Shown here in pieces: positions 34,324 to 44,169 of a DNA stretch of 64,000 nt. The position numbers were made by a program, and so were the translations under genes. The stretch is from an uncultured Planctomycetaceae bacterium (GTDB lineage: Bacteria; Planctomycetota; Planctomycetia; Gemmatales; Gemmataceae). A model generated the notes under the pieces. That model was not told the DNA's origin and did not search any database. It saw only the letters and a list, made by a program, of their open reading frames with translations. The stretch spans positions 1 through 64,000 of the forward strand of contig CALARU010000286.1 of NCBI GenBank assembly GCA_937888715.1. Reading direction: 5' to 3'. How positions within the stretch are numbered: position 1 is the first letter of the stretch; each line of letters opens with the position of its first letter.

Positions 34324-36939
34324 ATGAACATTGATCGATACACGGAAAAAGCGCAGGAAGCCTTGCAGCAGGCTTCCAAGATTGCCCAGTCTAAGGGGCA
34401 GCCTCAGGTCGATTTGGAGCATTTGCTTTCAAGCTTATTGGCTCAGGACCCAGGTTTAGCGTTATCTATTTTGCGCAAATCGAACATCAATACCGATGCC
34501 TTGCGCAAGCGCTGCGATCAAGAAATCGATCGCCTTCCCAAGGTTTCTGGCTCCAATCAAGATGGTAATGTCTACCTTGCTGGTAGGTTGAACACGATTC
34601 TCAAGCAATCAGAGGAAGAGGCTAAAAATTTTAAGGACGATTTTATTTCGATCGAGCATATTCTTCTGGCGTTGTTGGAAGATAAAGCTTCGATAGGAAA
34701 ACTGTTCAAAGAGTTTGGAATAACCCGTGATCTATTAATGACTGCACTTCAAGAAGTAAGAGGAAACCAACGCGTGACCAATCAAAACCCGGAAGCCACT
34801 TATCAGTCCTTGGAAAAGTATGGGCGTGACCTCACTAAAATGGCTGCTGCCAACAAACTCGACCCTGTCATAGGTCGGGATGAAGAAATTCGCAGAGTGA
34901 TTCAGGTTCTTTCCCGAAGAACCAAAAACAACCCTGTTCTCATAGGCGAACCAGGCGTTGGTAAAACCGCTATTGTCGAGGGACTTGCCCAGCGAATCGT
35001 TCGGGGTGATGTGCCTGAAGGTTTGAAAAACAAAATGATTGTTTCCCTCGATATGGGGGCATTGATTGCAGGCGCGAAATTCCGGGGTGAATTCGAAGAG
35101 CGCCTTAAGGCTGTCCTTAAGGAAGTTCAGCAATCCGCAGGGGAAATCCTTCTTTTTATCGATGAACTGCATACCGTTGTTGGTGCAGGTAAAGCCGAGG
35201 GTTCCATGGATGCAGGCAACCTTTTGAAACCGATGCTGGCCCGGGGCGAGCTTCATTGCATTGGTGCGACCACCCTCAATGAGTATAAGCAAAATATTGA
35301 AAAAGATGCTGCCCTTGAGCGCAGGTTTCAGCCTGTAATTGTTGATCAACCAACGGTTGAGGATACTATCAGTATTTTGCGCGGCTTAAGGGAACGCTAT
35401 GAATTGCATCACGGCGTAAGGATCAAAGATGCTTCTCTGGTTGCAGCAGCGGTGCTTTCTAATCGTTATATAGCTGATCGTTTTCTGCCTGATAAAGCGA
35501 TCGATCTTATCGATGAAGCTGCAGCAAAACTGCGCACTGAAATTGATAGCATGCCTGCTGAATTGGATGAAATATTGAGGCGTACCATGCAATTAGAGAT
35601 TGAAAGAGAAGCGCTTAAAAAGGAAAAAGATGCTGCATCCAAAGAGAGGCTTTTGAAACTCGAAAAAGAACTTTCCGATTTAAAAGGTGAGTCAGGCGCA
35701 CTCAAAGGCCAATGGGATATCGAGAAAGAAGCAGTTCTGAAACTCCGCGCTCTTAGGCAGCAAATTGACCAAACCAAACTCGATGCCGAACAAGCCGAGC
35801 GTAGCTACGATCTTAGCAAAGCTGCAGAACTCAAGTATGGAAAATTAAACGAATTAGAACGAAAGCTTAAGGCCGAGGAAGAAGCTTTTGCATCGAAGCA
35901 AGGCGAAAGCAAGCTCATCAAAGAAGAAGTTGATGAAGAAGATATTGCAGATGTTGTAAGTAGGTGGACTGGTGTTCCAGTCTCGAAATTACTTGAGGGG
36001 GAACTGCAGAAATTGTTGCATCTTCAAGAAGAACTTCATCAGCGAGTCGTTGGGCAGGATGAAGCTGTGGCTGCTGTTTCAGATGCTGTTTTAAGGGCCC
36101 GCAGTGGCTTGAAAGACCCCAATAGGCCTGTTGGGAGTTTTATTTTTCTTGGGCCAACAGGCGTAGGGAAGACTGAACTTGCAAGAGCGCTTGCTGAATT
36201 CTTGTTCGATGATGAACGATCCATGATCCGCATTGATATGTCTGAATATCAAGATAAACACACTGCTGCAAGGCTTGTTGGCGCACCCCCAGGCTATATT
36301 GGTTATGAAGAGGGCGGGCAGTTGACAGAGGCGGTCAGGCGAAAACCTTATTGCGTCATCCTCTTTGATGAAATCGAAAAAGCCCACCCCGATGTGTTTA
36401 ATTTATTGTTGCAGGTTCTCGATGATGGCAGATTAACGGATGGTCAAGGCCGTACGGTTAATTTCAAAAATACCATTGTTATCATGACCTCGAATATAGG
36501 CAGCAACAGGATCCTTCAGTTCAAGGGGTCTTATGTTGGGGAAATTTATGACCACATGAAAGATGCAGTGCTTGAAGAGCTGAGGAAGAATTTCAGGCCA
36601 GAGTTTCTTAATCGGGTTGATGATATAATTGTATTTCATGCACTTAGCGAAAAGCATCTTGGAAAAATCATTGAAATTCTTCTTGGCCGCCTTCGTTCCA
36701 GATTGAATGAGAAGCATATTCTGCTGGAGCTTACCGAAGCTGCACGGTTGCATTTGGTTGCAGTGGGTTACGATCCCGCTTATGGCGCACGACCTTTGAA
36801 GCGCACCATTCAAAAAGAAATCGAAAACCCGCTTTCAAGATTGATGCTTGAAGGGAAAGTTAAAGATCATTGCAAAGTAATGGTGGATTTCGATAAGGCC
36901 AAAGGTGCGCTGAATTTTGATATTATCAAACTTGCATGA
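34324..36939 (+). CDS. clpB: ClpB disaggregase
   Basis: 871-residue Hsp100 ATPase. The N-terminal Clp repeat domain covers about residues 1-145. The first AAA+ module has Walker A GEPGVGKT at 208-215 and Walker [10 protein letters not shown]. The middle coiled-coil domain (Lys/Glu-rich, about 410-530) distinguishes ClpB from ClpA/ClpC. The second AAA+ module has GPTGVGKT at 610-617 and [14 protein letters not shown]. With DnaK/J/E it would rescue aggregated proteins after heat stress. Length and domain order are standard. It appears to be a single-gene unit with a 316-nt upstream region. Confidence 0.98.
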   Translation: MNIDRYTEKAQEALQQASKIAQSKGQPQVDLEHLLSSLLAQDPGLALSILRKSNINTDALRKRCDQEIDRLPKVSGSNQDGNVYLAGRLNTILKQSEEEAKNFKDDFISIEHILLALLEDKASIGKLFKEFGITRDLLMTALQEVRGNQRVTNQNPEATYQSLEKYGRDLTKMAAANKLDPVIGRDEEIRRVIQVLSRRTKNNPVLIGEPGVGKTAIVEGLAQRIVRGDVPEGLKNKMIVSLDMGALIAGAKFRGEFEERLKAVLKEVQQSAGEILLFIDELHTVVGAGKAEGSMDAGNLLKPMLARGELHCIGATTLNEYKQNIEKDAALERRFQPVIVDQPTVEDTISILRGLRERYELHHGVRIKDASLVAAAVLSNRYIADRFLPDKAIDLIDEAAAKLRTEIDSMPAELDEILRRTMQLEIEREALKKEKDAASKERLLKLEKELSDLKGESGALKGQWDIEKEAVLKLRALRQQIDQTKLDAEQAERSYDLSKAAELKYGKLNELERKLKAEEEAFASKQGESKLIKEEVDEEDIADVVSRWTGVPVSKLLEGELQKLLHLQEELHQRVVGQDEAVAAVSDAVLRARSGLKDPNRPVGSFIFLGPTGVGKTELARALAEFLFDDERSMIRIDMSEYQDKHTAARLVGAPPGYIGYEEGGQLTEAVRRKPYCVILFDEIEKAHPDVFNLLLQVLDDGRLTDGQGRTVNFKNTIVIMTSNIGSNRILQFKGSYVGEIYDHMKDAVLEELRKNFRPEFLNRVDDIIVFHALSEKHLGKIIEILLGRLRSRLNEKHILLELTEAARLHLVAVGYDPAYGARPLKRTIQKEIENPLSRLMLEGKVKDHCKVMVDFDKAKGALNFDIIKLA

Positions 36940-36994
36940 TCGGAATATCCCTCCGCAATTATATCTCGTATGGTAGAATTAATCCGGAGGTTAC

Positions 36995-38380
36995 ATGCTG
37001 GCGTTCCGTGCTGATACTATGTTTGATCGAAGGATGTTCCTAGCTTTAGGAATGCCTTTGCTTTCTGGTATTGCCAATGGCAGCACTGGGGATGGTGCGA
37101 AAACTCGCAAGGCAAAGTCGGTACTTGTAGTGTTTTGTGGGGGTGGGCAAAGCCAGTTGGAAATGTGGGATCCCAAGCCCAACGCACCGGTAGAAATCCG
37201 AGGCGCCTTTGGTTCGATTGCCACGAAAGTTCCCGGTGTCCGCTTTGGTGAACATCTTCCCAAAGTTGCAAGTATAGCTAATAAGTTCACGGTTCTTAAA
37301 AGTGTTAGCCATGATGATTTGGATCATGGTTCTGCTTGTTATCTGAGTTTAACGGGGCATTTTCATCCACAGAAATCAGCGAATCCACCGCCCAAGCCTG
37401 ATGATCTACCTACGGTGGGTTCGATCTTTAGAAGAATCCGGCCAATCGGGCCTTTTGGTTTTTCTAGTTCCCATGTCAATGGGCCATTGGTAGTGCCTGA
37501 GTTAAATTCGCCTGGGCAAAATAGTGGCTATTTGGGTCGGGCCTATGATCCCCTTGCGGTGGATGGCAGCGACCCCGAAAAGTCGCTTCCTTCGCTCAAC
37601 CCGCGCGAAGAATTACCCACGGTGCGAATTCAGCAAAGGCAATCCTTGAAGAATGCGTTGGAAAAAGAACAGCGCAAGTGGGAGTCGGTGCCTGGGTTGC
37701 TTGATCATGATTTGCGTTACAAGCAGGCGTATCAAATTTTGAGTGACCCTAAAGCTCGAAGTGCGTTTGATCTTTCCCAAGAGAAGGATTCTGTTCGCGA
37801 TCGCTATGGTCGAAATCGTTCTGGTCAGGCTTGCCTGCTTGCCCGCAGATTGGTTGAAAGAGAAATGCCCTGGGTTACAGTGTTTTGGAATCCGAATATC
37901 CGCGGTCAAGATTCTGCGCCCAACGAAACCGATCAATACGGTTGGGATACGCACAACGATATTTTTGAATCGATGAAAGATCATTTGTTGCCTCGTTTTG
38001 ACCAAAGTTTTTCCGCCCTTTTAGAAGACATGGATTCACGAGGGTTGTTGGATTCAACATTGGTGGTTTGTATGGGAGAGTTTGGCAGGGCGCCTTTGGT
38101 TGCATTAGAGCCTAGATTTGCAGGCGCTACTCCCGGTAGAAAACACTGGGCTGCAACTTACTCTGTTGTTTTTGCAGGCGCCGGGGTTACCCAAGGGGCC
38201 GTGGTTGGCGCTACCGATCGCGCAGCCGCATATCCCGTTCAGGACCGCGTTACTCCACAAGATATTATCACCACGCTGTTTGATGCGCTTGGCGTTCCTC
38301 CCACCGAGCATTATCATGATCTATTGAACCGACCTGTTGCTGTTTCTACCGGGAAGCCCATTAAAAAGCTCTTTATCTGA
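36995..38380 (+). CDS. DUF1501 protein
   Basis: 461-residue DUF1501 protein, a family with an alkaline phosphatase/sulfatase-like fold that is greatly expanded in planctomycetes. Hallmarks: the arginine-pair export-type N-terminus (DRRMFLALGMPLLSG), VLVVFCGGGQSQLEMWDPKP, DTHNDIF and VVCMGEFGRAP. The ribosome site GGAGG at 36986-36990 is 4 nt before ATG 36995. DUF1501 genes usually neighbour a DUF1549/DUF1553 cytochrome-type partner; none is present here. The enzymatic reaction of the family has not been established. The downstream protease gene starts 18 nt later and could be co-transcribed. Confidence 0.9.
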   Translation: MLAFRADTMFDRRMFLALGMPLLSGIANGSTGDGAKTRKAKSVLVVFCGGGQSQLEMWDPKPNAPVEIRGAFGSIATKVPGVRFGEHLPKVASIANKFTVLKSVSHDDLDHGSACYLSLTGHFHPQKSANPPPKPDDLPTVGSIFRRIRPIGPFGFSSSHVNGPLVVPELNSPGQNSGYLGRAYDPLAVDGSDPEKSLPSLNPREELPTVRIQQRQSLKNALEKEQRKWESVPGLLDHDLRYKQAYQILSDPKARSAFDLSQEKDSVRDRYGRNRSGQACLLARRLVEREMPWVTVFWNPNIRGQDSAPNETDQYGWDTHNDIFESMKDHLLPRFDQSFSALLEDMDSRGLLDSTLVVCMGEFGRAPLVALEPRFAGATPGRKHWAATYSVVFAGAGVTQGAVVGATDRAAAYPVQDRVTPQDIITTLFDALGVPPTEHYHDLLNRPVAVSTGKPIKKLFI

Positions 38381-38398
38381 CCAAGGGATTAAAAACAC

Positions 38399-39592
38399 AT
38401 GAGCAATGATGAGATTTTAAATAATGACCCACCAAGATCCAGATCAGTTATGCTCTGGATTTTTGTCGTAATCATTTCCATCTTTGCCCTCTCCCTGCCT
38501 TTTGTATTAGTCCTTGCGTTTATCTTTGGTAAGAATATCTTATTTAAAGATAATGGAGACACGGATAATATTAAGTATGGTTCTGCAAGGCCAATTGTTG
38601 CGCGGGGTAATCTTGCAGAGGATGAAAAATCCACCATCGAGCTTTATAATCAATCAAGGCAGGGGGTGGTTAATATCACTATCCTAGCTAATCGCAAGAC
38701 TGGTATCAATTTGAATATTCAGCAGATGCCCGAGGGTACAGGGTCTGGGTTTGTGTGGGATGATGCAGGGCACATTGTAACGAACTTTCATGTGATTCAA
38801 AACGCAGATGCAGCGCAAATTACCTTTGCGGATCAATCAGTTTTTCAAGCCAGGCTCGTAGGGTTTTTCGCTGATAAGGATCTTGCAGTTTTAAAAGTCG
38901 ATGCCCCCAAGGGGAAGCTAAAACCTTTGCCATTGGGCCGTTCTGATGATCTCCAAGTTGGGCAGAAAGTGTATGCAATTGGAAATCCCTTTGGCCTTGA
39001 TCAGACCTTGACCACGGGGATTATTAGTGCGCTTGGAAGGGAGATAGATTCAGTAAATAAAAGGCCGATCAAGAATGTGATTCAATCGGACGCTGCGATC
39101 AATCCGGGTAATTCGGGTGGTCCACTTCTTGACAGTGCGGGTTTGCTTATCGGGGTAAACACTGCAATTTATAGTACTTCCGGTGTTTCCGCAGGGATTA
39201 GTTTTGCAATTCCTGTGGATGAGGTGAACCGGGTGGTGCCCGAGCTTATCAAGAATGGAAAAGTTACTAAGCCCGGTTTGGGGGTTACTCTTGCGCCTGA
39301 CAATATGTCGAGGCAATGGGTGCCTGAAGGTGTTGTGGTTTTGGATGTTCTTCCGGAAGGTGCTGCAGCAAAGGTGGGGATTCGTGGCTCTTCCAGAAAG
39401 AAAACAGGAAACATCGTGCTTGGTGATATCATCAAATCGGTTGATGGCAAGGATATCAAGGTTCTGAAAGATCTATACTTGGTTTTGGATGAGAAAAAAG
39501 TGGGTGATGTGGTGAAAGTTTTGATCCTTCGCGAAGAAGTTGAACTGGGATTTGATATCACCCTGATGCCTCTTCAATCATTGAAGCAATAA
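38399..39592 (+). CDS. HtrA/Deg-type membrane-anchored serine protease with one PDZ domain
   Basis: 397-residue trypsin-like protease with an N-terminal transmembrane helix (about residues 17-42), catalytic triad H131 (NFHVI), D161 (DKDLAVLK) and S239 (NPGNSGGP), and a single C-terminal PDZ domain (about 290-385). One TM helix plus one PDZ resembles DegS/HtrA-type envelope quality-control proteases. It lies 18 nt after a DUF1501 gene. The exact paralogue cannot be named from sequence alone. Confidence 0.94.
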   Translation: MSNDEILNNDPPRSRSVMLWIFVVIISIFALSLPFVLVLAFIFGKNILFKDNGDTDNIKYGSARPIVARGNLAEDEKSTIELYNQSRQGVVNITILANRKTGINLNIQQMPEGTGSGFVWDDAGHIVTNFHVIQNADAAQITFADQSVFQARLVGFFADKDLAVLKVDAPKGKLKPLPLGRSDDLQVGQKVYAIGNPFGLDQTLTTGIISALGREIDSVNKRPIKNVIQSDAAINPGNSGGPLLDSAGLLIGVNTAIYSTSGVSAGISFAIPVDEVNRVVPELIKNGKVTKPGLGVTLAPDNMSRQWVPEGVVVLDVLPEGAAAKVGIRGSSRKKTGNIVLGDIIKSVDGKDIKVLKDLYLVLDEKKVGDVVKVLILREEVELGFDITLMPLQSLKQ

Positions 39593-39602
39593 TTCTATTT
39601 CT

Positions 39603-39625
39603 TTGTTGCTATTACTACGCAACAA
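39603..39625. promoter_or_regulatory. Perfect 7-bp inverted repeat upstream of the sugar-binding lipoprotein
   Basis: TTGTTGC (39603-39609) and GCAACAA (39619-39625) form a perfect inverted repeat with a 9-nt spacer, 42 nt before the substrate-binding-protein start. There is no T-tract after it, so it could be an operator for a regulator of the binding protein or a weak terminator hairpin of the protease gene. Confidence 0.4.
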
Positions 39626-39666
39626 TACTCAAAGCTATTACCAAGTAAAATGGATGGGAGATAAGT

Positions 39667-40656
39667 ATGAATACTTTCATAAAGACGGTTTTGGTTTTTG
39701 CAGTTTTTGCAGCAGTGGGCTGTGGTGGAAATAATACTCCGGATAAAAACGAAAAGGCCAAAGAAAAAGCATCTATGAAAGTGAAGGGGATCATAGGCGT
39801 CTCTGTGCTTACTCTTACGAATCCATTTTTTAAGGTTATAGGCGACACGATAAAAGAGCAGGCAGAAAAAGCAGGATATTCTGTTGAGGTGGTGAGCGGG
39901 GAATTTGATGTTGCAAAGCAGCAAAGTCAGGTCAAAGATTTCTTAGTGAAAAAAGTAGTTGCGATTGTGTTATGCCCTTGTGATTCGCGCTCGATTGGTG
40001 CAGTTATTCAAGAAGCGAATAAAGCGGGAGTACCTGTATTTACTGCAGATATCGCATGCCTGGCTCCCGATGCCAAAGTGGTGACTCATATTGCAACCGA
40101 TAATTTCGAAGGGGGCAAGCAAGCTGGAATTGCCACGATTGAAGCGATGGGCGAAGCTGGGGGCAAAGTTGCGGTGCTCGATTTTAGGCAGGCTGAATCA
40201 TGCATCTTGCGGGTCAAGGGTTTTAAAGAAGTTATCGATGCGCACAACAAGAAAAACCCAAAAGCCCAGATAACGATAGTTGCAGAGCTTCCAGGCGATG
40301 GGAAGAAGGATAAAAGCCAAAGTGCCACTGAAGATGTATTGCAAACCCATCCAGATCTTGCAGCAATTTTTGCAATCAATGATCCTTCAGCATTGGGGGC
40401 CCGGGCAGCACTTGAACGAGCTAACAAGGCTGATGCAGTAAAAATTATCGGGTTTGATGGCCAGCCTGATGGTAAGCAAGCGATCAAGGAAGGGAAGATT
40501 TTTGCAGACCCGGTGCAATTCCCGGATAAAATTGGGCAGCAAACTGTTGCTGCAATGCTGGATTATTTCGATGGCAAGACGCCACCGAAAGAAGTTTTGA
40601 TTCCTACGGGCTTGTATAAAAAAGCTGATGCAATGAAAGACCCCGAACTTAAATAA
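39667..40656 (+). CDS. Sugar-type ABC substrate-binding lipoprotein (RbsB-like)
   Basis: 329-residue lipoprotein: signal ending in the lipobox AAVGC (C19), then a two-lobed periplasmic-binding fold of the ribose/galactose type (IGVSVLTLTNPFFKVI; FTADIACLAP; IATDNFEGGKQAG; FAINDPSALGARAALE; GFDGQPDGKQAI). It would capture a sugar or sugar-like ligand for an ABC importer or signal receptor. No permease or ATPase gene lies next to it, so it works with a transporter encoded elsewhere or as a sensor. GGGAG upstream supports ATG 39667. aroE follows 10 nt downstream. Confidence 0.92.
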   Translation: MNTFIKTVLVFAVFAAVGCGGNNTPDKNEKAKEKASMKVKGIIGVSVLTLTNPFFKVIGDTIKEQAEKAGYSVEVVSGEFDVAKQQSQVKDFLVKKVVAIVLCPCDSRSIGAVIQEANKAGVPVFTADIACLAPDAKVVTHIATDNFEGGKQAGIATIEAMGEAGGKVAVLDFRQAESCILRVKGFKEVIDAHNKKNPKAQITIVAELPGDGKKDKSQSATEDVLQTHPDLAAIFAINDPSALGARAALERANKADAVKIIGFDGQPDGKQAIKEGKIFADPVQFPDKIGQQTVAAMLDYFDGKTPPKEVLIPTGLYKKADAMKDPELK

Positions 40657-40666
40657 GGATGAAACG

Positions 40667-41521
40667 ATGACTAAGGTTTTGAATTTTAAGCAAGAACTTA
40701 CCGCATGTTTTGGTCAGCCTGTTAGTGAAAATCCGACTCAGGCGATGATCGAAGCCGCCTATAAGCATCATGGATTGGATTGGCGTTATCTGACGATTGA
40801 GGTTGCACCGAGCCATTTGAGTGATGCGGTAAAGGGCGCTCGTGCAATGGGTTTTGTAGGGTTTAATTGCACTATTCCGCACAAGGTTGCAGTCATTGCC
40901 CACTTGGATGGGTTGGGTGAGTCAGCATCGGTCATGGGTGCGGTTAACTGTGTTGTGCGCAGGGGTGAAAAGCTGATTGGTGAAAATACCGATGGCAAGG
41001 GGTTCCTTGAATCGTTAAAAGAGTTGACCGATCCCAAGGGGAAGCGCGTTGTGATTTTTGGCGCAGGCGGTGCTGCACGGGCCATCACTGTAGAGCTTGC
41101 GCTTGCGGGCGCCAGCCATTTTACGCTGGTAAATCGCAGTGTTACCCGGGGTGAAGAGTTGGCTAAGTTGCTTCGGGAAAAAGTAAGTGCAAAGGTCGAA
41201 TTTGTTCAATGGAAGGGTGATTTCAAAATTCCCGAGGGCACCGATGTAGTGATCAACGCAACTTCCATCGGACTATATCCTGATCGAGAAGCCAGGCTTG
41301 AACTTGACATTTCCACTTTGAAACCTTCGATGGTGGTTGCAGATGTTATCCCTAATCCTCCTGAAACCAGACTGGTAAGGGATGCCCGGGGTAAAGGTTG
41401 TAAAGTGATTGATGGACTTGGGATGCTCGTTAATCAAGGGGTTATTGGTATCAAGCATTGGGCGGGTATCGATCCCGATCCCAAGGTGATGCGTAAGGCC
41501 CTTGAAGATATATTCAACTAG
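40667..41521 (+). CDS. aroE: Shikimate dehydrogenase family protein
   Basis: 284-residue AroE-type enzyme, expected to reduce 3-dehydroshikimate with NADPH in aromatic amino acid synthesis. Catalytic Lys lies in NCTIPHK and the Asp in GENTDGKGF; the Rossmann motif is IFGAGGAARA; the end shows IDGLGMLVNQG. The N-terminal substrate loop reads GQPVSENPTQ instead of the usual GxPxxHSxSP, so the two shikimate-contacting serines are shifted or absent. It may be an AroE subfamily with adjusted substrate binding. It starts 10 nt after the binding-protein gene with an AAGGATGAAACG leader, suggesting co-transcription, although the two functions do not obviously belong together. Confidence 0.88.
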   Translation: MTKVLNFKQELTACFGQPVSENPTQAMIEAAYKHHGLDWRYLTIEVAPSHLSDAVKGARAMGFVGFNCTIPHKVAVIAHLDGLGESASVMGAVNCVVRRGEKLIGENTDGKGFLESLKELTDPKGKRVVIFGAGGAARAITVELALAGASHFTLVNRSVTRGEELAKLLREKVSAKVEFVQWKGDFKIPEGTDVVINATSIGLYPDREARLELDISTLKPSMVVADVIPNPPETRLVRDARGKGCKVIDGLGMLVNQGVIGIKHWAGIDPDPKVMRKALEDIFN

Positions 41522-41570
41522 CTAGCCGTAAGGATCAATCAAGCTGCAAAAGAGAATGTGGGTGCTTTTA

Positions 41571-41978
41571 ATGGGTAGTCCAGAAATTATCGTTAGAACT
41601 GCGGGAAATGAAGACGCATTAAAGCAGCTCGGCCCTTACGGAATTGAAACTCTAATCATGGTGGACGAGGAAATTCGAACCACGGCTTATAGGGTGAAAG
41701 TTCAAGCGGAATCTAGTACAAGCACCAGTTATCATCAAATTGCTGAGGAGCTTTATTATGTGCTTGCGGGTGAGGGGGTTGCAATTTTGGATGGGGTGGA
41801 GCATGAGTTGAAGGTGGGGGTATTTTTGCGATTGCCTCCTGGCACAAAGCATGCGTTTAGGGCTGGGCATAACGGGTTAGAGATGCTGGATATTCATGCG
41901 CCTGGTTGCAGGCCGGATAGGGATGTTTTTTTTGTGGGTGGAGAAGTGCCTGCGGGTTTTAAATCCGCTGCAGAATAA
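41571..41978 (+). CDS. Single-domain cupin protein
   Basis: 135-residue cupin from ATG 41571 (an in-frame ATG at 41556 would add 5 residues). Motif 1 metal ligands are visible (SYHQIAEELYYVLAGEG: His and Glu) and motif 2 supplies the third His (PPGTKHAFRAG). Such small cupins bind a metal and act as isomerases, dioxygenases or sensors; the substrate cannot be told. It ends exactly where the convergent rpoN gene ends, with the two stop codons adjacent and no gap. Confidence 0.8.
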   Translation: MGSPEIIVRTAGNEDALKQLGPYGIETLIMVDEEIRTTAYRVKVQAESSTSTSYHQIAEELYYVLAGEGVAILDGVEHELKVGVFLRLPPGTKHAFRAGHNGLEMLDIHAPGCRPDRDVFFVGGEVPAGFKSAAE

Positions 41979-43481
41979 TCAAGGCGTCCAATTTTTTCGT
42001 TCCCTTGATGATGGAATGTTGAGGATTTTTCTGTACTTGGTGATGGTTCTACGGGCCACAGGGTAGCCTTCTTCCTGAAGTTTGTTTACTAGATCTTCAT
42101 CGGAAAGCGGATTGGATTTATCTTCTACGCCAACCACTTCAAGAAGTTTTCTGCGGATTTTTTCCCATGCGATATCTTCACCAGTTGCGCTTTGAGTGCC
42201 TCCGCCAAAGAATCGTTTCAGCGGAAAAACTCCCCGCGGGGTTTGAACCCATTTATCATCGACCGCCCTGCTGATGGTTGAAACATCCACGCCAACCACT
42301 TCTGCAATTTGCAGCATTTTCAGTGGTTCGATATGTTCAGGGCCGAGTTCTAAAAAGCTCAATTGCCTTTGGATGATTGCTTGTGTGACTTTTTTTAGAG
42401 TAGATCTGCGTTGTTCGATTGCTTCGAGCAACCATTGGGCAGATTGGATTTTGGGTCGGAGAAACTCTTTTACTTTTTTATCGGTGGCTCGATTTTTACA
42501 CTCTGCAACATAAGTCTGATTGATTTGCACATTGGGTAAAAGTTCGTCAGCTAGGCGGACAAGATATTCCCCATCTTCTGACTTGAAAATTTCAATATCC
42601 GGTACCACGTAGGGAATATTTTCGGAATTAAAGATGGCTGCGGGTTTGGGATTTAGTTTTCGAATAACCTCAATTGCTTCTTTGATTTGATTTAAATCAA
42701 GCCCGGTTGTTTTTTGAATTGCGGGTATACGGTTGTGCCTGATGTTTTCCAAATGGTTGGTGATCAGGCTTTTGACTGCATCTGGGTTTGGCGTTTCCGA
42801 GGTGAGTTGTAGTAATAGGCATTCAGCTAAATCTCTTGCGCATATGCCGGGCGGATCCAGCCTTTGAACGATGGAAATCGCTTGTCTGATTTGATCAGGG
42901 GTGCAAGGCGGATCAATCGAATTGGCAATTTCTTCTGCACTCGATTTCAGATACCCACCATCATCAAGGTTGGCGATCACCAGATTTACAAGGCGTCTTT
43001 CTTCTTTTGAAATATCAAAGAATGATAGCTGATCGATGAGGTAATCTTCGAGTGATTGTGGTCTGGAAACCATGTTTTGCATGGCATTGTGCTTGCGTTC
43101 GGAAAATTCTTCGATGGCGTTACGCGAAGGCCTATGATCATCGTAAAGCGATTCTTTCCATTCTTCGGGCATGCCATCAAGGCGCTCGAAATCGGCTTCC
43201 GCTTGGCCTTTAGTATCGATCACCAAAGTTTTGTCAGAGGTATCTTTGGAAGTATTTGGTTCAAATTCATATTCGTTTTGGTCGTCATTCCAGTCATCGT
43301 TGGGATTCGCGTTTTCTGAATCTTGGGTGAGTTCAAGAACGGGATTTTCCTGAAGCTCCTGTTGGATTTTTTCTTCCAAAGCCATGATCGGTAGCTGGAG
43401 TATCTCCATCGACTGAATCATGCGAGGTGCAAGATGCAGTTCGTGCCCCATCCTCAAGCCCATGGAATGTTCTAGCCGCAT
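41979..43481 (-). CDS. rpoN: RNA polymerase sigma-54 factor
   Basis: 500-residue sigma-54 factor. Region I near the N-terminus reads GHELHLAPRMIQSMEILQLP, followed by an acidic, Asp/Asn-rich region II (about 55-100), the core-binding domain, the DNA-binding helix-turn-helix and the RpoN box (ARRTITKYRKILNIP) near the C-terminus. It directs transcription from -24/-12 promoters together with enhancer-binding proteins. The start could be one of several Met codons near 43481 (also M7 and M11). No enhancer-binding protein is encoded nearby. Confidence 0.97.
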   Translation of the reverse strand: MRLEHSMGLRMGHELHLAPRMIQSMEILQLPIMALEEKIQQELQENPVLELTQDSENANPNDDWNDDQNEYEFEPNTSKDTSDKTLVIDTKGQAEADFERLDGMPEEWKESLYDDHRPSRNAIEEFSERKHNAMQNMVSRPQSLEDYLIDQLSFFDISKEERRLVNLVIANLDDGGYLKSSAEEIANSIDPPCTPDQIRQAISIVQRLDPPGICARDLAECLLLQLTSETPNPDAVKSLITNHLENIRHNRIPAIQKTTGLDLNQIKEAIEVIRKLNPKPAAIFNSENIPYVVPDIEIFKSEDGEYLVRLADELLPNVQINQTYVAECKNRATDKKVKEFLRPKIQSAQWLLEAIEQRRSTLKKVTQAIIQRQLSFLELGPEHIEPLKMLQIAEVVGVDVSTISRAVDDKWVQTPRGVFPLKRFFGGGTQSATGEDIAWEKIRRKLLEVVGVEDKSNPLSDEDLVNKLQEEGYPVARRTITKYRKILNIPSSRERKNWTP

Positions 43482-43527
43482 TCGTTTTCCTTAAGGCCTA
43501 ATAGCATCACAATCGAAAGTAGAGCAA

Positions 43528-44157
43528 TCAAAGTTCTCTACGTCCTTCAAGTGCATCCGCCAGAATTTGAGAGTTTGCAAATTCCAAACCCGAGCCCGAA
43601 GGAATGCCGCGTGCAAGTCGCGTTACTTTGATTCCTGAAGGGCCCAATAAGCTGGAAAGGTAAAGAGAAGTTCCATCCCCTTCCATGGTTGGATTAGTTG
43701 CCATGATTATTTCTTGAATATCACCTTTTTCAACCCTGAGCATAAGTTGGTCGATGGTTAAGTTATCGGGGCCCATGTTATCTAAGGGGGCAAGTTTCCC
43801 GTGTAATACATGGTAAAGGCCGCGAAACATCCCCGAGCGTTCGATGGAAGAAAGATCCCTAGGTTGTTCGACAATGCAAACCACGGAAGAATCTCTTCTA
43901 GGATCGGAGCAAATTAAGCAGAGTTCATTTTCTGTAGGGTTGCAGCAGACTTTACATTGTTTAATGGATTCTTTGACCGAGCGAAGGCATTCTGCAAGAG
44001 ATAGCACCTGCTTTTTATCCGCGGTCAAAATGTAGTGAGCCAATCGTTCGGCAGACTTCGGGCCAATGCCTGGAAGTTTTCCGAGTTCTTCGATCAAGCG
44101 AGCGATAATGCCCAGTTGTTGATTTGAATCAGACAGTGTCAAATTCCTAGGCTCCAA
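43528..44157 (-). CDS. recR: Recombination mediator RecR
   Basis: 209-residue RecR: helix-hairpin-helix region (LGKLPGIGPKSAERLAHY, residues 25-42), four-cysteine zinc site (C68, C71, C80, C83) and a Toprim domain (VCIVEQPRDLSSIE through ATNPTMEGDGTSLYL). With RecF/RecO it loads RecA at gaps. It is the third gene of dnaX-ybaB-recR, 12 nt downstream of ybaB, a gene order found in very diverse bacteria. Confidence 0.97.
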   Translation of the reverse strand: MEPRNLTLSDSNQQLGIIARLIEELGKLPGIGPKSAERLAHYILTADKKQVLSLAECLRSVKESIKQCKVCCNPTENELCLICSDPRRDSSVVCIVEQPRDLSSIERSGMFRGLYHVLHGKLAPLDNMGPDNLTIDQLMLRVEKGDIQEIIMATNPTMEGDGTSLYLSSLLGPSGIKVTRLARGIPSGSGLEFANSQILADALEGRREL

Positions 44158-44169
44158 AAGAAAATCGGT

